A DNA stretch of 26,589 nt from Apostichopus californicus (GCA_020650975.1 JAIPMN010016737.1:1-26589); one strand, 5' to 3'. Counted from the stretch's first letter, positions 1 to 11,470 are shown. Translations and numbers: made by a program. Notes: generated from the letters alone by a model not told the origin.

Positions 1-110
1 TTGTTCCATTCAACTCGGCTGCGCCTCGTTGAATGGAACATTCCATCTTTCAACTCATGAAATATTTGCACTATTGCACTCATAACCATTCATTATTTGT
101 ATACTAATCA
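1..110. repeat. Foldback repeat, right part, cut by window edge
   Basis: This is a second copy of the hairpin element at 12568-12962. Bases 1-103 are identical to 12857-12959. It holds a perfect 13-bp inverted repeat (2-14 against 28-40) around a 13-base GC-rich loop (15-27). The left half of the element would lie before the window. Similarity ends near 110. The short reading frames here come from the palindrome and are not genes. Confidence 0.8.
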
Positions 111-119
111 ATTTATTGA

Positions 120-300
120 TGTTACACACAAAAAAATGCATATTTCTCAGAAAATTTTGGGTGACAAAAGCCTTTCTAAGTGCCACCATTTTACATGTAG
201 GCATCACCACGATTCCAAAAAAAATCAAAAGGGGAGGAGGACACCCCCTCCCCTTATACCCCTCCCCCAGGACGGCGATTCGTGTCATGGACCAGCATTT
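120..300. repeat. Probable repeat fragment with G/C-rich hairpin
   Basis: Between about 228 and 258 a G-rich run is followed by its complement: 9-bp arms AAGGGGAGG and CCTCCCCTT around about 9 bases. An A-run precedes it and a C-rich stretch follows to about 272. This layout is common at the ends of dispersed animal repeats, but no second copy is present in the window. The repeat call is an inference. The open frames on both strands lack a convincing ATG start and resemble no family I know. Confidence 0.3.
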
Positions 301-304
301 GCCT

Positions 305-1340
305 TCTCAAGAATTGGGAGCTATGCATGAGGCTTTGTCTCATAATCAAGCTTGGTCCAAAAACTGTTCTCTTGTAAGATAAAACATGCTAGCTTGCAGC
401 TGTCTATATATTTATTTCACATGAATTGAGCAGTTGCACCAGGAGACTGAATAATGCATGATGTTACTAAAGGTAGGCAAATTTCAGCTTTCCAGTCTGT
501 AGCCAAGACTCACTCTGTAAAGATGGATTCATCTACCAGCAGTGCCTGTTGCTCGTACGGATTTAATGTGCTTCTAAATGCAGCCCAACTGGCCGTAATT
601 AATACATCAAGGCCTATAGGTAGAAAAGTAAGGGTTGATGATTTACTACAAGGTGGTACAATAACACATGACTACTGACTGACTGTCAAGTTATAATATT
701 ACAAACCTCTGAAACAAGAACGTCGCTTATTGGCTGATGTAGAACACAGGTGAATGCACTCTGCAACGACCCTAAACCATCCCACTACAACTATAAACAG
801 AAAACAGCATCTGATAAGTACCTGCCACCCCCCCAACCCTCCCGCCCACAATTATCCCAACCCAAAGCAGGCCGAAGCAAAACATGGACGGTTTCGAAGG
901 AACGTTTTGCACTTCCGTAATCAACCACCAAATTACTACTGGAGAAGCAACATAGGAATGAGTTACTGAGGAAGTCAAATTTAAACGAACTGGAAGAATT
1001 TTAACTGAAAACAGTAACATTTTACCAGACTAGTAAATTCAGTGAATAACAAGAGCATAAGACCCTACTTAACCAATCTCTTAAACTCAAGCAACATTCA
1101 AACATGCACATGTGAGGTTCCTCCCTATCTTCGTCCATTAAGTCCCATCAATGATGGTTCCTTATTATTTATGGCAATAGGGATAAAGGAAGGAAGGGGG
1201 GGGGGGAGGGGGTAGTTACTTTGTCCATGTCACATATTGTACATACATGTTTCCAGTGTTATAAGCTTAGAAGGGGGGAACATGTTATATTCACGAATGC
1301 TTATTGCATATAATTAATATCGATCCCAAAGAGTTGTGAA
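305..1340. other. Intergenic, nothing recognised
   Basis: AT-rich sequence. The longest ATG-started frame is 74 codons (454-678, plus). It shows no domain, signal peptide or membrane span that I can recognise, and chance explains it. A G-run of about 17 bases broken by one A lies near 1196-1212. Confidence 0.5.
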
Positions 1341-1344
1341 ACCA

Positions 1345-2105
1345 AGCATGAGTTTGAGTTGGATTTATTTCCACATATAACTTAAATACAATGGTGAATA
1401 GTTAAATTACAAGGAGGTGGAGGAGGACTGAAGAAGCAGAGCGTTTACGAGCAGTTCCCCTTTACAAAAACAATAAACAAAAGAATACAAAGGATAAGTA
1501 AGAGGAAGAAGCAAAGAAAAATGAACAAAGAAAACAAGCAAGCAAGAAAGAATCACTATTTAATGATCATAATTTTTAAGTAACATGGATTTCATTTTTT
1601 GTTTGGAGCAATAAATATTTTTGAAATTTTTTATTGTGTTGTCCAGATTAAGACTCCAGAATTGATAGTCGACGAGTCCTCTCGGAAGTGATCAAATTTG
1701 TACGGAAGTTGTGACAAAAACGTGTATTATCGTTTTGAATGTCACAATTAAAAAGATAGTAATCATCAAAGTTAGAAGGCAAAAATCCATTGACATATTT
1801 TATACATAAATAGAGCGACTTGGGAGTTTGTATATGTGTCGAAGATATTTAAGATTTTTAAGTTAGAAAATATGATATTACTCTGAGCACAATAACTAGA
1901 ATATGTGATCAGTCTAATGGCTTTCTTCTGGAGAGCAAACAGGCAATTAAGGTAAGATGGAAAGGTGTTTCCCCAAATTATGTTGCAGTAAGACAGCTTT
2001 GACTTTACAACACATAGGAACAACACATAGGAACAACAGATAGGAATATAGGTATTAAAGTAAGGTGACCATATTTGTTCCAAGAAATCCAGGGACATGA
2101 TATTG
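1345..2105 (-). mobile_element. LINE (non-LTR retrotransposon) 3' end, broken
   Basis: On the minus strand the frame around 2005-1785 reads like the C-terminal part of a jockey/CR1-type reverse transcriptase: LSYCNIIWGN, then LQKKAIRLIT, then LKILNIFDTY and ALFMYKI. The frame stops at 1772. A neighbouring frame continues the same protein region (LPSNFDDYYLFN, later NDNTRF) to a stop near 1656. A third frame then runs to a stop at 1560-1562, so at least two frameshifts are present. Downstream on the minus strand is a 3' UTR-like stretch with AATAAA (complement of 1364-1369) and a short CAAACTC-type end. The 5' part is missing: homology fades beyond about 2005 and a C-run lies at 2105-2124. This is a dead 5'-truncated copy, as is usual for LINEs. 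The jockey/CR1 clade is from memory of family motifs. Confidence 0.75.
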
Positions 2106-2233
2106 ATGTTGACCCCCCCCCCCCCTTCCCTTTCCAGAACTTGACACAACTCGGTTAGGGACCTACAATGTACATTTAAAGGAAGGGTGGCATTTTGTGG
2201 AACTCTGAGAGTTAAGAAGGCAAAATTAGTGCC

Positions 2234-2446
2234 ATTAATAAACCAGAAGCCCAGTTAGCTTTGTGATTCCTTGCCATATAAGTTGCTCAAATTTCCACAT
2301 TTCTGACTTATTTAAACATTAAATTTGTCCATGAATTAAGTGAGAACCAGAAAAGGTCAGAGGTTTTTACAAGCAAGTGCCACATACACATGCAGACGCC
2401 ATCACTATGGCATCGATTCTTTCTGCCTCTGGCAAGGAATCAAATT
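2234..2446. repeat. Short copy of a long/short dispersed repeat
   Basis: The left ~125 bp matches 21449-21580 (shared core CAGTTAGCTTTGTGATTCCTT). The right ~70 bp matches 22500-22570 (shared core TGCCTCTGGCA). About 900 bp present between these parts in the other copy is absent, with the junction near 2360. The ends carry a 13-bp inverted repeat, TGATTCCTTGCCA at 2264-2276 and its complement at 2430-2442. This suggests a DNA-transposon-like element in which the short form is an internal deletion derivative. No coding capacity is visible. Confidence 0.6.
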
Positions 2447-2520
2447 TCGTGCAAACATGGTAATTTTTAAATATTTACATATCGGAACAAACCCATCTAG
2501 ACATATTCATTTATAAGCCT

Positions 2521-2724
2521 ATGGCCAGATTCGTTCGCAGCTTCGGAGGCGACAGAGATATCTCGCATAACCATACAGGTAATCATAACCATACAGTTTT
2601 AGGCATTTCGTTTAATTTCACCACCGAATGCCTCCGTGTTGATGATGAGCTCTCCTCTCAACAGAGATGCGCTTCATTGGCCGCCCTCATCACAGCTGCT
2701 GCCATGTCGACTCTGATGAGCTAA
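2521..2724. other. CpG-rich patch, possible exon or promoter
   Basis: This ~200-bp block is richer in GC than its surroundings and has about eleven CpG dinucleotides. On the plus strand an ATG at 2521 opens 67 codons. After about 19 codons there is a plausible splice donor (ACAG followed by GTAATC near 2579). On the minus strand an ATG in good context (GACATGG, complement near 2703-2705) opens only about 16 codons. Neither product resembles a known family. It could be a first exon, a promoter or an old repeat fragment, and the sequence alone does not decide. Confidence 0.25.
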
Positions 2725-2901
2725 CCCAGGCTTGGGCAATAAAAATGACAACCACTGCAAGGTGCTAAAACAGGCTCAGCTACCTGGGAAAATGACTTGC
2801 ATGATGGACTTAACCCAGGCTTGGCAATAAAAAATGACAACCACTGCAAGGTGCTAAAACAGGCTCAGCTATTCCTGGGAAAATGAGTTGCACGATGGAC
2901 T
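2722..2901. repeat. Tandem duplication, two ~90-bp units
   Basis: Unit 1 (2722-2810, 89 bp) and unit 2 (2811-2901, about 91 bp) both start TAACCCAGGCTTGG and end GATGGACT. They differ by a few substitutions and small indels. The near-identity points to a recent local duplication. Neither unit has coding potential. Confidence 0.9.
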
Positions 2902-2904
2902 TTA

Positions 2905-4124
2905 ATACTGCTGTGTTATAAAATCACTGGAAGTTATAGCAGAGTATTGCATGGAAATGAGTGTGCAATAATTCCTACCCTCTGAAAAATACTACACAGC
3001 TCATTTCCATATTGCTTGAACTCCTTTCTGTTTTTGTCAAAGCTGTGAACTGATATATATAACCTGGATGCATGCAATTCTAGGGAGAAGAGTTTATTTG
3101 CCTCCGATTAGCTACAGTGGTAAGCATGCATGGCTATAGATAGGGTGTGAAGAACTATCTCTAGGTGAACTTTGATATACAGATCATTGGTATCATTTCT
3201 CTAAGTTTAAATATTTATTATTTCCTGAAATGGTCTAAAGCAAATTTGCATCAATTTTGGTCATTTTTATTTGTTTCTGTAACATGCATATATCTATTAT
3301 GTTATGTGATGCTTTGATATTTACTGGTAGCGTCAGTGTGAGTTCCTGGCACTTAGTTGTCATAAAGAGCCCATCTACCCTTCCAGCCCCCTTGCCCCCC
3401 CCCCTCACCCTCCCTCCATCTCTCTCATCTCAGACTATCATAAGCACCACTTTATTCAGCCCTCCTTTTACCCATAAATATTTGAAAGCAGATGAAAGCT
3501 AGCTTTGTGAGTGAAAAATTCAAACAAAATAAATTTTAAAAATCAATCACTAGTTAAGGGCTATTTCCAATGGTCAAAGGTTAACAACCAAAGTGAATGA
3601 AATAATATAATGCAAATTTGGTTTTGAAAAATGATTCATAAACTTATAGTAATGTACAGTACCTGGTTGTGCAGCAATGCTCTTGAAAAATGCTAAAACC
3701 ATCATGAACAAACTTGTGAGTCTGTTTAAAGTATGTAAAGTGAAAAAAAAAGCAAACACAGACACTTTCACCTGCTTGCTATAGTTACTGTACTCTAACA
3801 GCTGAGAGGGAAATCAAATGAAATTAGGGCTCATTTCAATTTCCAAAGTCCAACTTTGGAGGAAAGTCCCAAATAAGTTCTACAATACTGACAGAAAACT
3901 GCACACAAATATATCACAAGCAAAATGGTCACAGTTAGGTCTTTCATGACTTCACCTTTGAGACACCAGAGTGGTAGGTTACAAAGCATTGCTATTGGTT
4001 GTTATAGTTTCCAGCAATTAGTATTAATCAAAATAGGACAGACATCTTCATGTTTTCATCAAGTGAAAATTATGAGATCAACAATAAAATGGCCTCAAAA
4101 TGTTCTACAAAGTCAACTAACAGG
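2905..4124. other. Intergenic, nothing recognised
   Basis: AT-rich sequence without a credible gene. A C-rich strand lies at about 3382-3430. The open frame covering it (3257-3502) is proline-rich only because of this tract. A small hairpin (CCAAAGT and ACTTTGG) lies near 3844-3860. Confidence 0.5.
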
Positions 4125-4491
4125 TTAAAGGGTGTGAAGACTCGCGCAAAAAGAAATGTCTAATGCCGGTAATCTGACCTAGTTTCGAATGAGGTGTAAC
4201 AGAAGTGTTAGACACCACCATCGATCCTAGAAAATACACACACCGCTTGCTACCGTCGGTAATTAGACACTAGTGGACAGTCAGTACATACAGCTGCGGT
4301 CAATACCCACATCACAGTGTATAAACGATACAGCGATGGACATCTCAGGTCCAGCTAAAGATAACAAGGTATCACGTTTATTACTGTCTGCATTTTGTAG
4401 CGACACTAACAAAATGTCACTTGCAAGCAACAGAAAGTTAACTTTTTCAGATGGCCGCACACGGTTTGGGGGGAGTCTTCAATGCCTTTAA
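4125..4491 (+). mobile_element. TTAA-flanked MITE, copy 1 (Kolobok-like)
   Basis: A 359-bp non-coding element lies between TTAA at 4125-4128 and TTAA at 4488-4491. The left end reads AGGGTGTGAAGACTCGCGC. The right end, read inward on the other strand, is AGGCATTGAAGACTC followed by C-runs, so the ends are imperfect terminal inverted repeats of roughly 28 bp. TTAA target duplications are known from piggyBac and Kolobok transposons. Ends starting AGG rather than CCC or CCT favour a Kolobok-type source (inference). It shares most of its length with three other copies in the window. A frame at 4273-4491 is open but begins with GTG and is broken in copy 2, so it is not a gene. Confidence 0.85.
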
Positions 4492-5410
4492 GTCCTTATC
4501 AAACTTTACACATTCCTTACATTTGCCTCTGTCTTAGCAGTGGCATACACAGAACTTACAAGATTTTGGGGGAGTGGGGATGAGGATGGGGGAGGGGGAT
4601 GAAAGTCTACAATCCCTTCAGGACTGTTTTAGGTAAGGGTTGAACTTATATGAAAGGACCTGTCAGGCAAATGAAGAATTATTATAGAGAAGTGGGTGTG
4701 GCCTTTCATTCTCTCTGAAGTTGACTGAATACCATGTAAGGGGGTGGGCGTGGGGGGTGTCCTTAAAATGGTGCATACTGATGAATATTCAGAATCTAAA
4801 TTTGGTCTACAATTAGCTCTCAATGCAAGGTTGAGCTAATCAATACTTTCTTTGTGTGTGTGAGGTTGAAAGGGGGGGGGGGTGTTCAACAACAGAAGCA
4901 CTTTCTTCTCCCAATTTTCACAGCTGAATTAGAACATTCCTTGACTGAAACTTTTTCTTGTCACAGAGCCACTACCAGGTAAAAATTGTTTGGTTTTTCT
5001 GTCATAATTGTTATCGATTTTTCTGAATGAAAGGACAATTTATTTTTACTAAAATCAATGTCAACTTGGTAACTGATATGTAGAACTTTGATATTTCAAC
5101 AAAGAAAATCCCAAACACTACACCCAATGAGGAATACAGTTGAAGGAGATAATAAAGAAACACTTTAAATTGCAGTCACAAGTGGCTCTGTGATGTCATA
5201 TTAGACTTACTTCCAAGTCCTCTTCCATACATATGAAGGAACACTAAAAACAAACATACCTTGAAAATGGAAGATGATTTTTGTAAGCTTCTTGGTGGAG
5301 TCGTTTATCATTGGCTTCCCTATCATTAACATATCAGTCAAAATGCTACCTAGGGTTTATCTTTTCTTTAATGCTTCTGGGCAAACTAGCAGCAAATGTC
5401 ATCATGATTG
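4492..5410. other. Intergenic with G-rich tracts
   Basis: No gene seen. Purine tracts occur at about 4567-4600, at 4740-4760, and as a G homopolymer of about 12 bases near 4872-4883. The short frames across them are not convincing. Confidence 0.5.
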
Positions 5411-5652
5411 ACATCTCTCCTTTAAAACTTGTCCATTTGACAGATAAGAAAATCTTGTTCTTTCCCTGTAAACCTTCTTTTTAAGTAAACTTGCAAATGG
5501 ACAAAATTTTACCATTTTACACTAACACATTAAAGAGAGTGCTTTGTGAGACTCTCCCCGATAAATACCCTGTCTCCTTGACATATTAGAAAAACACGAT
5601 TTTGCCCCTGTAAACCTTGTTTTTAAATATACTTTCAAATGTAGATCATGTT
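5411..5652. repeat. Diverged 142-bp tandem repeat
   Basis: Sequence around 5441-5510 recurs 142 bases later at about 5583-5652. The anchor CCCTGTAAACCTT followed by TTTTTAA begins at 5464 and again at 5606. The upstream portions (a CTCTCC block and a GACA-TAAGAAAA block) match more loosely. This is an old two-unit tandem repeat and is non-coding. Confidence 0.6.
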
Positions 5653-6075
5653 ATTAAATACACTGCAAAATATTTCAGAATGTGTTGAAAACAAACCTGC
5701 TGTGATAGTCAAGTGAGTACATGAATTGATATATATATACCAGCCCCACCCACACAGGAATGCATTGGTTACAATTCTCATAGCAACCACCCAAAATGCT
5801 ATCTGCATGTAATTAAGTATGATACTATAGAAAGTGCACATTGTAAACATTTCTGATACTTATTTGGCATCAGACGTAACCTGTGTGCACTTTCAGTTAA
5901 ATAGCCTTTTAAACTGTTTCTTCCAGGAAAACCAGATCACAGCTTTATACCAGCATATTATCGCACGAGTATAACACGTACTGATATGAGTCACAAGATG
6001 ACAAGAAAGGTAAAATGACAGAGAAGCACATACAGAGAGGAAAAAGTGAACTATATCGAATCAAGTATTTCCCTT

Positions 6076-6089
6076 ATTACCATGGTAAT
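6076..6089. promoter_or_regulatory. Perfect 14-bp palindrome ATTACCATGGTAAT
   Basis: The palindrome is perfect and resembles an RFX-family X-box (GTNRCC, short spacer, GGYAAC), except that the outer G and C are A and T. It lies 342 bases before a canonical X-box at 6418. No gene is visible nearby, so any function is speculative. Confidence 0.2.
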
Positions 6090-6417
6090 GATGGTATAAG
6101 TGCCAAAAGACATGGTATTATAACAGGAATATAAATGGTCTATTCTGTTTTTGCCAATATCAGAAATGTTTGCAACATTACAATGTCTGGAGAGAGAAGA
6201 GTTTATATCTGGTATCGCATAGCAAAATGCTATACAAAATGAGCAAATTACTATGAGGAATGATGGGTTATTGGTTATTAGTTATTGGGTAATGGAATAT
6301 GGTCTAAGATTCTTGCTTCAGAATATTTTCAAAAAGATTCACTATTCACTACACACTTAGACTGTATGGTAGATTGGAAACTTGAATTTTTACTTTCAAT
6401 GTAGGGGTCAGGATGCT

Positions 6418-6431
6418 GTTGCCATGGTAAC
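6418..6431. promoter_or_regulatory. Canonical RFX X-box, GTTGCCATGGTAAC
   Basis: The sequence fits the full-length RFX consensus GTNRCC, two bases, GGYAAC at every position. In animals such sites drive ciliary genes and are usually close to promoters. No exon is recognisable within several kilobases, so it may be a distal site or a chance match. Confidence 0.3.
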
Positions 6432-9400
6432 AGGCTAAAGCTCTGATTTAAATTCAAAATAACTCTGCTTAATAATTGTGATATTTATTTTTTCTTTGTC
6501 ACTTATGCAAGATGATAAGTACTATAAAATTCCTTTTGAATATTCAGTGGATCAAATGAAGATTGGCATTCTGGGTAATTGCATGGGATGTAACATTCTG
6601 ATGTGCTGTGCACACCATGCAAAATATCCCTGTAGTTCAAAGCAGAAAATTGTACGTCCCGGAAACATAACTTTAACGCACTATTATAATTATAATTATC
6701 AACCCTATATGCATGAAATTTAAGGGTAATTTTCATATCCTTGGTGCAATATTTGTGGACAAAACTATAATCTTATCTTTCATATGTGGTTGAGTATGAT
6801 ACCTAATTCTGACTGATGCGGCACATATTTAACTCAATGTAGAGCTTCATAGTCAATGTTTGAATTTGGTCTCCAATTTTTGTCCATACAGTCGGGTTTA
6901 ACTAATTTTTTATTTTTAATTGTTATTTTTTATTTTTTCATCTGAATCAAAATTACAGAAAGTTATCAAGTCATACAGTAAAATCAATCACAACCAAACA
7001 TTAGATTCTAAAGAAGTTTATTTACAGGATGAGTTTAAAGAACAGAATTATGAAATGGCAGGCACACTACAAATAATAATAGGGTCATTTTAGTAGTGGA
7101 AAGTCATGGGTGCCAAAAAGCCAAAGTTTCTATTGTAAATTTTACTTCTACGCAAAATAACTAAGATAATTAACTCAGAGACCCTAAAACAGGTTCCCAA
7201 TTTACCCCTCGTTTAGTCTCTCTTTGCTTTCCTTTCCATGTTTTCAAGGCAAAATGCTTTTAAAAAGTTTTAACACTGAAAATGATGCCATCATTAGGTC
7301 ATGTATGATGTTCGATATTTTAGATTCAGTATTTGCAAAACCCATCCCCACAACAGACAGTAAACATTGCAATACATAAACAAAAACATACCAAAAAAAT
7401 GAAACACATGTGGGTCAATGATGTCATCTTTAGACTTGATCAAGTCTTCTGCCTAGTGTTTGAATTAAGGAACATAAAATCTGTGGTACCTCCAATATGG
7501 AATCAGATAGTTCATAGTTGTTCATGACAGTTATCTCTACCTCACAGACCAATGACAATGGCTCGATTTATGGTGTCTCCTTTAAGCTTCGCTGGCTACT
7601 GTTCTCAACAAAATTAGACTCAATACATTGTGACGACATATTCTGAAAGTTGATTCAATTATACAAACTCTAAAATACCCCTCTAGATATGTAATAACAC
7701 CTGGATATTTATAGAACTACTAAACACATAACTGATAACCATATATGCAAATTATAATAAAAAAGGTTACACTTTCTAAAACCCTGCCTTTCTTGGAAAA
7801 CGTTTTAGGCTTTCATCACCGAGTAATTCTATGAAAAAGGTACAGCTTTCCATCTTTTACTACTGAATTAATCATAAGGTAAACCACCGTAACTCCATAT
7901 TGATCCAATTACCCGTCTGAGTGCTGTAGGTTTGTTCCGTTGGTCATAATTGTTCTAAGCGGTGTCAACAAGACCAGATCAATGTTCAGGTTGGCTATAA
8001 ATAGCTGGTATTCAATGTATATCTAAGCTCTGTTATTTCTAATATTCCATCATAGAATCGAAAGAAATTTTGCCCCAGGGCAGAGAAGGGAATTGAACAA
8101 AGTTTTGTAATTTGGAGCAGTCCGTTTCCATGAACTTGTTGAATAGATCTGTGGCAGTAACCCAGAAAAACCAGCGTTAAAAACCGACATTTTCTTCAAC
8201 TTGTTTTGACACCTGGTGGTAGCTTAACTAAAAATAATATGACGACTTAATATGACGACTACTTCGCAACATGTAAAATTTATTGCAAGTGTAATCTGGT
8301 GCATGAATTGGTACAGTAATGTCACAAATGTTTCGTTCTACTCAGTCCTGCAGGTGAAAATGTTCCACAATTTTGAGAGAATTGCTTTGAAAGATCTGGC
8401 AAAACACAACAACCTCTCAAGCCCTGAAGCAAATCAGATGGAATTCACGCTACAAGAACATTGAAATTATCGATAACATACTGTAGATAAATGTGTCGTT
8501 TCTTTCTGTTAGATAATGCATTGCAGTCTTTGTTTCGCTGATCAGTCGGTCAGTGTGCAGGGTCAGTTGTAGAACTATTAGTAGTCTACACAATTATTTT
8601 TCACGTATATATATTTTTAACGATGTATCTTTCATGTTATGTCGGTCAAGTCACATCGAGTCGAGGCGGGGTCGGTCACAGTCGTATACGGTGTGTGCAA
8701 AGGTGTGACACTATAAACAACTGTACAGTCACACTCCATTAGAAAACAAATAATTACATTGTATTGAAAATTGAACAAATCACTGGTAGCTTTATTTTGT
8801 TCCATTTTAGAGTCTAATAAAGTACACACCAAAATGTGTAAAAATACTAGTCATCTGGCTAACAAGCACAAAGGCAGTATCGCTATGTCAGCCTAGGAGG
8901 GGTGCTACAAAACATTTTGATATATGCTCTTAATTTTGACACAACTGCACAAACAAGTTGCAAGTCTTATAAAAAAAATGAAAGATTGTGCACTCATGCA
9001 TCACTGCCTCAAGTATACATGTTTGTAAACCAACTGAGAACTTTCTCAGTCAACCAATCATATGCAAAGCTCATCTGGAAAGATATATTTTACTCTTTAT
9101 ACAGTTTCTTTTTCTTTTTGTTTTTTGTTCACAAATTTCAGAGTAAAAATGAAACACGGAATGACCTACTCCATTTTATACTTCCCTTAATTTCTACAAA
9201 CAATACTTTGTGCAGGTTGCAGGAAGTTCTCGGTCGTCTTTTACAGTTGTTTTTGTCATTACATCCGATATGCATATTGGTGAATCCTTACCACAGGTAG
9301 CTGGATCTTGCAATAGTCAGGAAGGAATTGTTTTGTACATAACATCCAAACAGCGAATATGTCAAACTTGATTGGGTCAGCATAAATCTTTTGGGAACTT

Positions 9401-9754
9401 GATCTACAGAACTTTACGTGACATGTATAGCTGAATGTATCAATGTAACAGCTTCATGGGATACTCATTATAATTACTTCTAATGTGCTGGATCTTCTCG
9501 ACCTGAAGAAAAATACTTCCGCACAAAACTATGTGGTATGTTTAATACATATTACAACAGCAGGTCACGTGTTTGAAACATCAACTAGTCTGTCTCTTTT
9601 CTAAACAAGCATTAATGCCTGAAGGATAACTTTTAGTAGAATTGTAGTTAAATAAAGTTATTTAAAGTCAACCTTGAAGGTTTACAGTCAAGATTGTTGC
9701 AGGCCGAGGCCCCCTCACACTTCTTTACAACTTAACCCCTGGTCATTGATAACT

Positions 9755-10030
9755 TGTCACACCCACACACCAATTCAGACTATACCTCCTGGGGGCACTA
9801 CAGTGCAATACATCTTTGTGTCGCCTGCAGGGGAACTCCCCATTAGGTGCAGCCACAAACCATCACCCACAACTCTCAAGTCCCCATTTTTATACCTGGG
9901 TGAAGAGAGGCTTTGGAGATAAAGTGTGCCTTGCCTAAGGAAAAAATGTAGTGATCTGGCCAGGACTCAAACCTGTAATCCTTAGATATTACCAGTCCAT
10001 TGCCTTAGCAACCACTTGACCACAACACTC
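9755..10030 (-). mobile_element. tRNA-derived SINE, copy 1
   Basis: Read on the minus strand, the head has a pol III box A-like TGGTCAAGTGG (complement of 10012-10022) and a box B-like GGTTTGAGTCC (complement of 9963-9973), spaced as in a tRNA. Next comes a block shared with the copy at 20230-20468 (GATCTGGCCAGG, then GTCCCCAT with GTGAAGA, read on plus) and a more variable tail to about 9755. The conserved central block resembles the core domains known from metazoan SINEs such as the Nin-DC or Deu groups. Which group applies I cannot tell. The plus-strand open frame at 9674-9922 lies within it and is not a gene. Confidence 0.65.
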
Positions 10031-10039
10031 CCATAAATA

Positions 10040-11395
10040 ACAGAGTACTTATAGACAACTTTCAGCACCATTTGACCTTGACAAAGTTTCTTCTGTTTTT
10101 TAGCACTGATGTACCTTTAAACATCAGAGTCTCAATTTGTTTTTAAGGTCCATATTGCATTTACCTGGAATATCCATTGTCACTTGCATTCATTAACATC
10201 CAGCAACTAGCGATTCAGGAAAGAAAGATTACTCAGCGAATCCTAATTAACAAGTAATTAACCTTTTCATAGAAATTGGCCCAAACAATAATGCATATAC
10301 TCCACACCTTTCTTGTTCATATTTTCAATCAACCAATCAAATCATCTCTATCACATGACATCAGACAATAACAAACCACTTGTTTGCTCATTTTATACAT
10401 ACATTGATGTACTTGGTCTATACTACTACATGTAACTGAGTCATGTGTTTTAGCAATTTCCTTCACACATAACAATAACTACCAATCAAAACCTCCAAAA
10501 AGAAGAACAATAAGCTCTTAAAAGACGTAAACAAATATTCATTACGCATACTGAAGCTTTCGTAAACATTAACGAGCTAGCTAGCCTGACACAGGCAAAT
10601 CATAGGTTTATTAGCTGCAGCCTGTACATACTATCAGTGTATCACTAATGAGTAAAGTTAGTTGGTGTATTAGACGTTTGTGAATCAATCTTGGCAAAAA
10701 GGCGTATAGATACAATAAATAATGGAGTAGACTTACGCTATAGTCCTCAGGCAATAGGCACTCGATATAATCCATGGTATGTTCCGATAATTTGGCTTTT
10801 TCAAAATTTCAATTTAAATGTGTTGACCAATCAGTGTCCATGTGGGTATTTCTGTCACGTCCGATTCGTAATTTACAACACTTTATAGCATAAACAGTCA
10901 TTGCCGATTTTGAGCTTGGATTTCCATAAACTAATGATGGTTTTAGGTATATATGATTTCTTTGTCTATATTGTAAATTTTGTACAGTTAACTTCCATGT
11001 TACATTTTAAATGGAATTTTGAGTGTTGCTAAACTGAACAGATTTTTCAGCGCAATATGGAAGCTCATTTTATAACGTGCGTATAGGACTATAATGCACT
11101 GTGTACATATATGTGTATATCGTTCGCACACGGGTACAGTACATAAGGAACAGACAGTAATCAAGAAATTTCACAGGTATTGCTATGTACAGAGGCAACC
11201 CGACATGACCTTTATGCATGAAATGCATAACTAATAGAACCTTTACAGACGTGACTTATCATTGGATAATTAGCCATTTTGCTGACCAAAATGTTCATCC
11301 TTTTTGCTAAATTTGGTAAGACTTGAGATGTTTTTCGCTCAAAAAATGTTTGGTACATGTTAGGAATAGTGTGAGGATCATAATTAATGGTATGC
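10040..11395. other. Intergenic, nothing recognised
   Basis: AT-rich sequence without a credible gene or RNA. The frame at 10691-10888 is short, does not begin with ATG and resembles nothing I know. TGACC half-sites occur singly, for example near 10074. Confidence 0.45.
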
Positions 11396-11398
11396 AAG

Positions 11399-11470
11399 CA
11401 TTTACTGCAGGCATTACTGCAGGCATGCAGGCATTTACTGCAGGCATTTACTGCAGGCATGCAGGCATTA
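11399..11470. repeat. Minisatellite of GCATTTACTGCAG-type units
   Basis: The motif GCATTTACTGCAG and shortened versions (GCATTACTGCAG, GCATGCAG) are repeated about six times without spacers. TGCAGGCAT recurs throughout, so the array can fold on itself. The minus-strand reading frame with repeated Ala-Cys-Ser-Lys-Cys is a by-product of the repeat. Confidence 0.85.

Larger units (their letters stand above)
5653..9750. other. Long AT-rich intergenic stretch
   Basis: I find no credible protein or RNA gene in these 4 kb. The longest open frame (8902-9300, 132 codons) starts with GTG and has strongly AT-driven composition with a run of Phe codons, so I read it as chance. A perfect 13-bp tandem pair (TAATATGACGACT twice) lies at 8235-8260. 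Two X-box-like palindromes, at 6076-6089 and 6418-6431, are treated separately. Confidence 0.5.

Noticed and set aside
1772-2149. A host membrane protein on the minus strand
   Set aside because: Hydrophobic stretches come from a decayed reverse-transcriptase frame. The LSYCNIIWGN and LQKKAIRLIT motifs identify a LINE.
8902-9300. 132-codon plus-strand frame
   Set aside because: It begins with GTG, has AT-driven composition with a Phe run, and resembles no family.
9957-10030. A functional tRNA gene on the minus strand
   Set aside because: Boxes A and B are present, but the rest does not fold as an intact cloverleaf by eye, and the sequence continues into a repeated SINE body.
11399-11470. CRISPR-like array
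   Set aside because: Units are contiguous, without unique spacers, in an animal-type genome. It is a minisatellite.
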